This document shows positions 7,473 through 13,391 of a stretch of 14,411 nucleotides of DNA, one piece after another. The stretch is from Rickettsiales bacterium. Its GTDB lineage: Bacteria > Pseudomonadota > Alphaproteobacteria > Rickettsiales > Deianiraeaceae. Position 1 is the first letter of the stretch, and the number at the start of each line of letters is the position of its first letter. Location of the stretch: the NCBI GenBank assembly GCA_017477855.1, contig JAFUUN010000091.1:1-14411 (forward strand), read 5' to 3'. The translations under genes were made by a program, and so were the position numbers. The notes beneath the pieces were generated by a model. The model made no database searches. It was not told the origin of the DNA and worked only from the letters and a program-made list of their open reading frames with translations.

Positions 7473-8315
7473 TTATATCACACTCAAAAACACTCCTTCC
7501 TTCTCGCAAATTTTCTTTATCTCCTCCCTATCAAGCACAATCGCACTGCCGCAGCTAATAGCAACACCAGCAAGACCACATTCAACCACTCTTTTGAAGG
7601 TGTTGATGCCAATGGTTGGGAGATCAGTTTTCATGCTTTGACCAACCTTACACATCTTCACAAGAACGGGTTTTGTCTTGCCCTTCAACTTATATCCACC
7701 GCATCTGCGTATCAGTTCATCCGTGCCCTCGGCGCCTTCCATACCAATCACGCGGCCATTTTGGATAATAATTGACTGGCCAATATCAAACTTTGATATA
7801 GTATTTAGTATATCTCTCCCAAGATTGATGTCATTCTTATAGGACTTTGCCAAGTGCGGATTAATCTCATCCTTGCGACTACACAAAATATCAGGGACAA
7901 TCTCATGCGCGCCAACAATCTTGATGCCAATATCATGCAACAGTCCCTGTGCCGCCGAGAGAAGTAGGTCATCTCCCTTTTGCCGTGAGAGGCCTATTTT
8001 TGCTACATTTTTCACCACAGCAAGCATGAGTTTTAGATTATCAAGCGTAAATAATTTCATCTGCCGAATGCCACGGAAACGCACTCCGCCACAAAATACA
8101 ACCTCCTTTGCTTTGATTTCCCGCAGCTTTTTGAGTATCCCTGCAATATTCTCCAACTGCATTGCATGCACTTTTAATCCGCAATCACTGAAATATTTGG
8201 AATTCTCCTCATCAAAACAGATAATTTCAAAATCACGCCCTTGCTCCAATAATGCATCCGCAATCACTCTTGGGAGGGTTCCATTGCCAGATAGGAGAGC
8301 GATTTTTGACTTCAT
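7473..8315 (-). CDS. lpxI: UDP-2,3-diacylglucosamine pyrophosphatase LpxI
   Basis: 280 residues, normal for LpxI (DUF1009 family). It hydrolyses UDP-2,3-diacylglucosamine to lipid X and UMP in lipid A synthesis, at the cytosolic side of the inner membrane. It replaces LpxH in many alphaproteobacteria. Visible signatures are the N-terminal GNGTLPRVIA, the central GDDLLL, GMEGAEGTDELIRR, and the C-terminal KTDLPTIGINTF with GLAGVAI. It is separated from its usual neighbours (lpxA, lpxB, fabZ): upstream on the same strand lies an unrecognised gene, with repeat copy R4 between. The start at 8315 puts the glycine motif at the normal distance from the N-terminus. Its last codons have a decayed duplicate at 6626-6671. 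Confidence 0.95.
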   Translation of the reverse strand: MKSKIALLSGNGTLPRVIADALLEQGRDFEIICFDEENSKYFSDCGLKVHAMQLENIAGILKKLREIKAKEVVFCGGVRFRGIRQMKLFTLDNLKLMLAVVKNVAKIGLSRQKGDDLLLSAAQGLLHDIGIKIVGAHEIVPDILCSRKDEINPHLAKSYKNDINLGRDILNTISKFDIGQSIIIQNGRVIGMEGAEGTDELIRRCGGYKLKGKTKPVLVKMCKVGQSMKTDLPTIGINTFKRVVECGLAGVAISCGSAIVLDREEIKKICEKEGVFLSVI

Positions 8316-8368
8316 TATCTTTTTGTGGATTTGATTTTTTAGATTGCAAGGATATTAAAAAAATGTTC

Positions 8369-8453
8369 GTTGCGCGCCCGAGGCCACGCCCTCGCGGTTT
8401 GTATTTCACTCCTCACTTCGTTTGTCGCACAAACGCGCTCCGCGCCGCGCAAC
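8369..8453 (+). repeat. GC-rich palindromic repeat, copy R4
   Basis: Starts GTTGCGCGCCCG and ends CCGCGCAAC. The inner arms GTTTGT and ACAAAC are complementary, and GGCCACGCCCTCGC is present near the left. It lies 54 nt 3' of the 407-residue gene and 53 nt upstream of the lpxI start; both genes are on the minus strand. Confidence 0.9.
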
Positions 8454-8500
8454 AAAAATATACATTGAAATTTTTTTCAACAACCTTACTAACCGCCAAA

Positions 8501-8540
8501 AATCTTATCACACCGGCAATAATCTTATCACGCCAACAAT
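8501..8540. repeat. 20-bp direct repeat at the stop of the 407-residue gene
   Basis: AATCTTATCACACCGGCAAT is followed directly by a second unit differing at three positions. On the minus strand the stop codon (8508-8510) falls in the distal unit, so the duplication set the present C-terminus. Confidence 0.85.
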
Positions 8541-9731
8541 CAAATCTTTCAGATTTGCAACTTTTACATTGTCATTAACTACCTTTCTAAACGCATTATC
8601 ACGGTTTGAGCCAAATCCCAAAATACTTCTATCAACAAAGGCTTTTGGATTTGCGGCCAAACATTCAAGTAATTGTTCATACACTGTCATTGTTCTGTCA
8701 ATCTCTGTTTGTTTGAGTCTTCCTTTATATACGTTTAAGCTACACTCAGCTAAAAGTTTCATCGTTTTATTTACATCTTCAATCAAATCCTTCCCATCAA
8801 GAAGAGAATTACGACCGTTTAAAAAATTCGTTTTAGTAAGAGTCATCAGCTTTGATTGTAATGTATTATCATTAATATTAAATTTTATTTTTTCGTTTTT
8901 CTTACTGTACTTCTCTTGCCAACATTGTTTCTTCGTATCTTTATCAAGAGCACTGCCGTTTATAAGTGTATACATTCTATATATATAATCGCTAAACCAA
9001 TTCAGGTATGTCTGTTTTACATTGTTGCTAACTGGATATATTGTTTGACGATCCTTGATTTTCTTTAATATTGTTTCCCTGTCAAAAAACTGTTCAATAT
9101 GTTGTGTAGCACAGTTGTTTGGATCTAAAGCCTCTAATGCTTGCTTTTGTTGGTTAATAGAATTATTATTCAATTGTGGATTACCAAATTGATTGTTAAA
9201 ACCCTGAAAAATATTGTTTGGGCTGATAAAATTGTTGCCTTTCATCATCATTGGATTTATGTTCATAGCATTGTTGTTAATTATATTCTGATTGTTCATC
9301 ATCATCATTTGGTTCATGTTCATTGCTTTTTTGTTAATCATATTCATATTCATCATATTCTTATTGTTCATCATCATATTCTGATTATTAATCATATTCA
9401 TCATATTCTGTTTTTGCATCATCATTGGATTTATGTTTATTTGATTTTGCAGAGACTTCTCAAATACCTTTACACCATGTAGAGTTTTTGTTTGGTTAAA
9501 CGTTTGGCTGTACGGCGAGCTTTTTTCTGTGATAATATTTTTAACGTCAAGGCCTAATTGCGCAAATGTTGTGTGCACTTGAAAACGATAAAGTCCATTT
9601 TTGTACCACAACGCATACTCTTCTCCTGGTCTAAGGTTTTGTTGTAAATATTGGCTAAATTTGTTTACTTTTTTCTGTTGGCTTGTTCCAAATGTATGCA
9701 AATACCATTGCTGATTGTTATTTCCCATCAT
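8508..9731 (-). CDS. Unrecognised protein with Met/Asn-rich central region
   Basis: 407 residues, no family recognised. Residues 1-95 form a mixed domain (WYLHTFG, GEEYALWYKNGLYRFQ). Residues about 97-195 are dominated by Met, Asn and Gln, for example MMMNNKNMMNMNM, with INPMMM occurring at both ends of the run. Residues 196-407 are polar and probably helical. No signal peptide or membrane segment is seen. The Met/Asn block is encoded by repetitive CAT/ATT-rich DNA (about 9147-9443) that looks expanded by slippage, yet the frame is open throughout, which supports selection for the protein. Two ATG codons start the frame (9731 and 9728). The leader AGTTTTA plus T-run matches those of three other unrecognised genes. 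A metal-binding (methionine-rich) or prion-like disordered role is speculation. Confidence 0.7.
   Translation of the reverse strand: MMGNNNQQWYLHTFGTSQQKKVNKFSQYLQQNLRPGEEYALWYKNGLYRFQVHTTFAQLGLDVKNIITEKSSPYSQTFNQTKTLHGVKVFEKSLQNQININPMMMQKQNMMNMINNQNMMMNNKNMMNMNMINKKAMNMNQMMMMNNQNIINNNAMNINPMMMKGNNFISPNNIFQGFNNQFGNPQLNNNSINQQKQALEALDPNNCATQHIEQFFDRETILKKIKDRQTIYPVSNNVKQTYLNWFSDYIYRMYTLINGSALDKDTKKQCWQEKYSKKNEKIKFNINDNTLQSKLMTLTKTNFLNGRNSLLDGKDLIEDVNKTMKLLAECSLNVYKGRLKQTEIDRTMTVYEQLLECLAANPKAFVDRSILGFGSNRDNAFRKVVNDNVKVANLKDLIVGVIRLLPV
9147..9443 (-). repeat. Low-complexity repeat encoding the Met/Asn-rich block
   Basis: Dense imperfect repeats of CATCAT, ATTGTT and ATATTC units. CATCATCATTGGATTTATGT occurs at both ends of the block (near 9245 and 9418) as a longer direct repeat, suggesting segmental duplication on top of slippage. 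Confidence 0.75.
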
Positions 9732-9756
9732 AAAAAAAATACATAAAACTGATCAG

Positions 9757-9784
9757 ATTTTATTACAAAACAAAATATTTGCAA
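9757..9784 (-). promoter_or_regulatory. Candidate sigma70-type promoter for the 407-residue gene
   Basis: On the minus strand TTGCAA (9784-9779) is followed after 16 bp by TAAAAT (9762-9757), which matches the -10 consensus at 5 of 6 positions. Transcription would start about 20 nt before the ATG. TTGCAA is self-complementary and also lies 28 nt before divergent bamE. Confidence 0.5.
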
Positions 9785-9812
9785 ATAAAAAATATTTTCT
9801 TATCACGAATTA

Positions 9813-10190
9813 ATGAAGTTTTTTTTCCAAAGTGCGGTATTTTCATTGGTTGTTTTTTGTGTTGCATGCACACCTGTGCATCGTGGATATAAAATGCAGG
9901 AAGACCAGCTACAAGAGATGCAAGCCATGGTTGAGCGCTCTGCCAAGGTTGATGAAATTGTAAACAGGTTTGGTTCTCCGTCATTTATCAACGCACCAAT
10001 CAATGATAACATGTGCTATGCCGGTGGCGATGGGACACGGATAGCATTTGCAAGATTTGCGCAACCAACATATAATATAGTATGCATATCCTTCAAAGAT
10101 GGCGTAGCAACTGGTATTTCCAGTAAGAAATTTAATGATATTGATGTGGAAAAATTTGTGAGTTATAAGACAGAAATAAAGGAGAAGTGA
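9813..10190 (+). CDS. bamE: BamE/OmlA-like outer membrane lipoprotein
   Basis: 125 residues. The N-terminus is a lipoprotein signal peptide: Lys2, a hydrophobic run, then a lipobox ending at Cys19 (CVAC). Position -3 is Cys16 rather than the usual Leu, which is atypical. The mature part has the BamE/SmpA/OmlA pattern: RGY after the lipid anchor, a helical region, VDEIVNRFGSPSF, and a terminal strand IVCISFKDGVATGI. BamE is an accessory lipoprotein of the BAM complex that inserts beta-barrel proteins into the outer membrane. The family is short and variable, so this rests on pattern rather than strong identity. It is divergent from the 407-residue gene, and a repeat copy begins 14 nt after its stop. 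Confidence 0.8.
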   Translation: MKFFFQSAVFSLVVFCVACTPVHRGYKMQEDQLQEMQAMVERSAKVDEIVNRFGSPSFINAPINDNMCYAGGDGTRIAFARFAQPTYNIVCISFKDGVATGISSKKFNDIDVEKFVSYKTEIKEK

Positions 10191-10204
10191 TGTGTGTTTT
10201 TTTT

Positions 10205-10313
10205 GTTGCGACGGGCGGAGCGAGTTTTTTCTCCAAGCGGAGCCCGAGCGTGAGCGAGGGTGGTGGAGCGAGGAGATTAAAAACCGCGAGGGCGTGGCCG
10301 CGGGCGGCGCAAC
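10205..10313 (-). repeat. GC-rich palindromic repeat, copy R5 (long form)
   Basis: Starts GTTGCGACGGGCGGAGCGAG and ends GGCGGCGCAAC. The inner arms are GTTTTTTCTCC and GGAGATTAAAAAC, which pair with a small bulge. With R2 it forms a long subfamily with A/T inner arms. It lies 14 nt after the bamE stop, in the tandem gap before the oxidoreductase. The remaining 48 bp before that gene are AT-rich, with TTGCAA at 10321 but no convincing -10. Confidence 0.9.
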
Positions 10314-10361
10314 AAAACAGTTGCAAAATAAATAATATAAAATATTCATCCATTGTTGTTT

Positions 10362-11342
10362 ATGCGAGCATGTATTTTGAATGGAGTGGGCGACCACACA
10401 CACTTGCAGGTCGTGCAGATGAAAGAGCCGGTAAATATTGGTCCAGAAGAGGTTTTGATACAACAAACTGCGCTTGGCATCAACTTTGATGATGTAATGT
10501 ATCGCCGTGGTGACTATCCAATACCAGATGAATACGGTAAGACACCAATCATAGGTTTTGAGGCAGCAGGAACAGTGCTGCGTAAAGGTGAAAATGTCAA
10601 AGGATTTAATGTTGGAGATCAGGTTGGTTATGGTTTTTGTCCTCTGGGTGCTTATGCCGAACAGCGCGTGATTGATTATCGTTTTTTGTTGTCTGTACCA
10701 CAGGAATTTACCCCCGAAACAGTCGCAGGTGCGCTTCGCAAAGGACTTACCGCGGAATATTTACTATTTCATACATTTGCTCCAAGAAAAGGCAACTGGA
10801 TTTTGATACACTCTGTCGCCGGTGGGGTCGGACACATCATGGCCAAGTGGGCTAAATTTGCAGGTTTGAACGTTATCGGGACGGTGTGCGATGACAGTAA
10901 ATTATCAATCGCGCTGGCAACTGGATGTGATTTTGTTATCAATCGCGCTACGGAGGATATTGTTGCAAAAGTAGCCGAATATACTAACGAAGTTGGTGTG
11001 CATGCAGTGTTTGATGGTATCGGTAAGCCAGTGTTCGAGAAGTCATTGAAGTCGCTCAAACCCGGTGGTCTGTATGTCAGTTATGGTTATGCAGGCGGCA
11101 AGCTTGATCCGATTGATGTTATGGCACTACGTCAACGCTGCTTGTTCTTCACGGCTCCTGTGTTGGAGCTCTATAAACGCAACCGGTTTGAGCTGATTTA
11201 TTCTGCATCAGCTGTGTTTGATATGTTGCGCAGAGGCGTCATCACACCAAATATTTCACGCTATGGAATGGATGGTATTCAGCAGGCACATGCTGACTTG
11301 GAAAGTGGAAAAACCACTGGCTCAATAGTGATAAATTGCTAA
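10362..11342 (+). CDS. NAD(P)H:quinone oxidoreductase, zinc-free MDR family
   Basis: 326 residues from the ATG at 10362; two in-frame TTG codons just upstream are less likely starts. Typical medium-chain dehydrogenase/reductase of the quinone oxidoreductase (Qor, zeta-crystallin) branch. Features are an N-terminal GroES-like domain with INFDDVMYRRGDYP and GFEAAGTV, then a Rossmann NADPH-binding domain with HSVAGGVGHIMAKWAKFAG, and a DGIGKPVFEKSLKSLKPGG segment. The structural and catalytic zinc cysteines of alcohol dehydrogenases are absent, as in Qor. It would reduce quinones in the cytosol, protecting against oxidative stress. It stands alone, with repeat copies on both sides. Confidence 0.93.
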   Translation: MRACILNGVGDHTHLQVVQMKEPVNIGPEEVLIQQTALGINFDDVMYRRGDYPIPDEYGKTPIIGFEAAGTVLRKGENVKGFNVGDQVGYGFCPLGAYAEQRVIDYRFLLSVPQEFTPETVAGALRKGLTAEYLLFHTFAPRKGNWILIHSVAGGVGHIMAKWAKFAGLNVIGTVCDDSKLSIALATGCDFVINRATEDIVAKVAEYTNEVGVHAVFDGIGKPVFEKSLKSLKPGGLYVSYGYAGGKLDPIDVMALRQRCLFFTAPVLELYKRNRFELIYSASAVFDMLRRGVITPNISRYGMDGIQQAHADLESGKTTGSIVINC

Positions 11343-11347
11343 TTTCC

Positions 11348-11431
11348 ATTGCGTGGCCCGGTGCCTCGCCCTCGCCATTTGTCATCTCCTCGCTGCGCTC
11401 GTCCGACAAATGCGCTCCGCGCCCACGCAAT
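11348..11431 (+). repeat. GC-rich palindromic repeat, copy R6
   Basis: The outer arms ATTGCGTGG and CCACGCAAT are perfectly complementary; compared with GTTGCG/CGCAAC in other copies, both end bases have changed together. The inner arms ATTTGTC and GACAAAT also pair perfectly. It sits between the convergent stops of the oxidoreductase (5 nt) and the methyltransferase (14 nt). Confidence 0.92.
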
Positions 11432-11445
11432 AAAAACATCATTAA

Positions 11446-12024
11446 TTATTTTACTGACAGAGTGCTCAAAACTGCAATTTCAACGAGAAATAAATACATT
11501 GCACCAAAGACAATTATGTTGTTTGCTTTGTTGCTCTCGCTCACGCTGATGCTCTTACGAAATACATCTTTTACACGATTGGTAAGCGGAATAATGAAAT
11601 TTGTTGACCGCGAATATATTTCCCAAATGTCACGATAGTGGCGTGCTAAGAGTTTGTCGTATTTTTTTGCCGAGAAGCAGTCATTGATAATGAAAATTAC
11701 AATTGCGATAATAGTGAAATACGGGTTTTGTACGAGTAAGTTGACACCGATGAATGATATAAATTGCGCTAAGAGCATCGGATGGCGGCACAGGGCGTAG
11801 ACACCAGTAATTTTGATTTTACCAAGATATTTTACTGTCATTGATGCTGCCATGCGGAGCGCCAATCCACTGAATATAAATATACATCCAAACTGTGCAA
11901 CTTTTGTGTGCAATGGCTGAAATTCATGCCCGAACAGAAACACAACAAATGCAGCAACTCCCCAAAGGAAATATGAAAACAGCGGAACTCTGAATTCAAA
12001 AAATAACCTTAACTTGTCGTTCAT
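11446..12024 (-). CDS. Isoprenylcysteine carboxyl methyltransferase / PEMT-like membrane methyltransferase
   Basis: 192 residues with hydrophobic segments at about 15-32, 43-60, 83-97, 98-115 and 168-187. The middle carries KITGVYALCRHPMLLAQF, matching the G-x-Y-x-x-x-RHP motif of the ICMT/phospholipid methyltransferase superfamily. A later KKYDKLLARHYRDIWEIYSR segment corresponds to the E-x-x-L-x-x-x-Y-x-x-Y region. These bind S-adenosylmethionine at the membrane; bacterial substrates are mostly unknown. The last ~45 residues extend beyond the core and end in an extra hydrophobic stretch. It begins 2 nt after the bS21 stop and so is probably co-transcribed. The substrate cannot be told from sequence. 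Confidence 0.75.
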   Translation of the reverse strand: MNDKLRLFFEFRVPLFSYFLWGVAAFVVFLFGHEFQPLHTKVAQFGCIFIFSGLALRMAASMTVKYLGKIKITGVYALCRHPMLLAQFISFIGVNLLVQNPYFTIIAIVIFIINDCFSAKKYDKLLARHYRDIWEIYSRSTNFIIPLTNRVKDVFRKSISVSESNKANNIIVFGAMYLFLVEIAVLSTLSVK

Positions 12025-12026
12025 TT

Positions 12027-12485
12027 TTAATCATTCTCTTCTGTCTCTTCTGTTTGTGTATCTTCAGTAGAGCTTTCTTCGGCTGAATTCACTTTTTCAG
12101 CTATTTTTGTAGCAGCTAACAAAATTGAAGCATCATCAAAGTCAGCTTTGTCAAGCATCAACTCGTTAACTTTTTTGTTCTTTGTTGTGTAGACACAGAC
12201 TTTTCCGTTATTGTAAATCTTGACAATGTGGTTGAAAACTTGGAACACAAATGGCTTCTGTCCTTGTGATGTTATAACACCGCTTGAACTGTCAAGTGCT
12301 TTTTCGTTGCGGTCTTTTATCTTGCGGCGGATGATTTCCATCATTCTTTCCAGGGCTTTTTCACGGTTGTTTTTGAATGTCTTTTTTGCCTTGATGCAAC
12401 GGAATGTTCCCTCTTTTTGTTGTTCCTTTTTTAGGGCCCTCAGGGCGCCTGTTATGTCATTATTGTAAATTACAACTGTTGCCAT
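12027..12485 (-). CDS. rpsU: Ribosomal protein bS21 with long C-terminal extension
   Basis: 152 residues from the ATG at 12485. Residues 1-62 resemble alphaproteobacterial bS21: a short beta start, then ITGALRALKKEQQKEGTFR, a basic linker, and a basic helix ending near IRRKIKDR. bS21 usually has 65-75 residues; this one carries about 90 more. The added part contains KPFVFQVFNHIVKIYNNGK and a helix near ASILLAATKIAEK, and ends in an acidic tail rich in Glu and Thr. Longer in-frame upstream sequence runs into repeat R7 and past a good promoter, so it is not used. bS21 sits in the 30S platform near the mRNA exit and helps initiation. Likely operon with the methyltransferase 2 nt downstream. If not bS21, it is an unrecognised basic protein. 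Confidence 0.68.
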   Translation of the reverse strand: MATVVIYNNDITGALRALKKEQQKEGTFRCIKAKKTFKNNREKALERMMEIIRRKIKDRNEKALDSSSGVITSQGQKPFVFQVFNHIVKIYNNGKVCVYTTKNKKVNELMLDKADFDDASILLAATKIAEKVNSAEESSTEDTQTEETEEND

Positions 12486-12502
12486 AATTTTATTATTATG
12501 TG

Positions 12503-12532
12503 TGATTAGAAATTGCATCTTTTTATTGTCAA
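12503..12532 (-). promoter_or_regulatory. Candidate promoter for bS21-methyltransferase operon
   Basis: On the minus strand a perfect -35 TTGACA (12532-12527) is followed after 18 bp by a weak -10 TAATCA (12508-12503). It lies between repeat R7 and the ATG at 12485 and predicts a leader of about 10 nt. Confidence 0.45.
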
Positions 12533-12550
12533 GGATTAATTGTTGTTTTT

Positions 12551-12645
12551 GTTGCGCGGCCCGAGGCCACACCCTCGCCGTTTGCACTCTCCTCGTTCCG
12601 CTACGCTCCACTTCGTCCAGCAAACGCGCTCCGCGCCCACGCAAC
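12551..12645 (+). repeat. GC-rich palindromic repeat, copy R7
   Basis: Starts GTTGCGCGGCCCGAGGCCAC and ends CCCACGCAAC. The inner arms GTTTGC and GCAAAC pair. It lies 5 nt from the stop of the DedA gene, which reads on the minus strand, and directly upstream of the bS21 promoter. Confidence 0.92.
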
Positions 12646-12650
12646 AGAAT

Positions 12651-13301
12651 TTATTTTGTTATATTCTGGCTTTCTTTTTTTGCTCTGCGTCTTTTAGCAA
12701 TTTGCGCAAATATAATTCTTGTTATGATGTAGGACACCAACAGCGCAACACACAAAATCGTAAAGTCCTTAATTGCTTTGTGGATGAGATGCTGACTACT
12801 GCCGAAAAAGTAGCCAATCAAATACATGGCTGTTGAGAAAACTGCACCACCAAGCGCATTGTAGAATATAAATTGATGAATTGGCATCTTAGCCATTCCT
12901 GCTGGAATTGTAATAATGTGTTTAAATGCAGGAATAGGAACAAAGCGCCCGACAAACATCAGTAAGCGCCCATGTTTGAGGAACATTTTTTCCAGCTTTT
13001 CAAGTTTTGCAACATTAATATGTAACAGTTTTGAGTGCTTGTATATCAGTCCACGTCCAAGGAACATTGCGAAGTAGTAGTTAATCAAGCAGCCGATGAC
13101 AATTCCTGCGGTTGTGAAAATTATCAACAACGGCAAGCTTTTTGTGCCAAGATAGGCATAATATCCAAGCGGAATGATGAGTGTTTCCACTGGAATAATG
13201 ACTGGAAAAGCCGTGCTCTCCAATGCCGCAAAGATTGCCACGTGCCAGTAATTCAGCTCTCCAATCAGTTTTAATATCTCGTATGCAAACTCTTTTAGCA
13301 T
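12651..13301 (-). CDS. DedA-family inner membrane protein
   Basis: 216 residues from the ATG at 13301; an in-frame ATG at 13364 would add 21 residues and is possible. Features of the DedA (SNARE-associated/VTT) family are visible: a re-entrant-like ALESTAFPVIIPVETLIIPLG near residues 26-46, a G-x-x-x-G-containing segment near 66-84, FLKHGRLLMFVGRFVP at 107-122, and IPAGMAKM at 132-139. The arginine usual a few residues after GRF-x-P is a lysine here (Lys127), preceded by a two-residue longer spacing. DedA proteins are linked to undecaprenyl-phosphate or phospholipid recycling and proton-dependent membrane homeostasis. A basic tail (KRRRAKK) ends the protein. It is divergent from the Cys-rich gene and followed by repeat R7. 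Confidence 0.92.
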   Translation of the reverse strand: MLKEFAYEILKLIGELNYWHVAIFAALESTAFPVIIPVETLIIPLGYYAYLGTKSLPLLIIFTTAGIVIGCLINYYFAMFLGRGLIYKHSKLLHINVAKLEKLEKMFLKHGRLLMFVGRFVPIPAFKHIITIPAGMAKMPIHQFIFYNALGGAVFSTAMYLIGYFFGSSQHLIHKAIKDFTILCVALLVSYIITRIIFAQIAKRRRAKKESQNITK

Positions 13302-13356
13302 TGAAATGGTTATTTTCTTAATGAAAAGAAAATTTTTATTTGCAATAAGAAAAAAA

Positions 13357-13384
13357 TTGACCATAATTGACTGGTTTTAATATT
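13357..13384 (+). promoter_or_regulatory. Candidate promoter for the Cys-rich gene
   Basis: TTGACC (13357-13362), then AATATT (13379-13384) after 16 bp, or TAATAT one base earlier. If used, transcription would start within a base or two of the ATG at 13392, giving an almost leaderless mRNA. The -10 match is modest. Confidence 0.35.
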
Positions 13385-13391
13385 TTTAATT

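Noticed and set aside
9141..9482. His/Ile-rich plus-strand open frame
   Set aside because: It is the antisense of the Met/Asn-rich block; CAT and ATT runs give His and Ile on the other strand.
10187..10489. Open frame across R5 into the oxidoreductase start
   Set aside because: It is repeat-derived and then reads the oxidoreductase in the wrong frame.
12486..12644. Longer bS21 start giving a 205-residue protein
   Set aside because: The extra N-terminus is translated repeat R7 plus the promoter with TTGACA; the bS21 match begins at the ATG at 12485.
755..12645. CRISPR array
   Set aside because: Copies are kilobases apart in both orientations and separated by genes, with no spacers.
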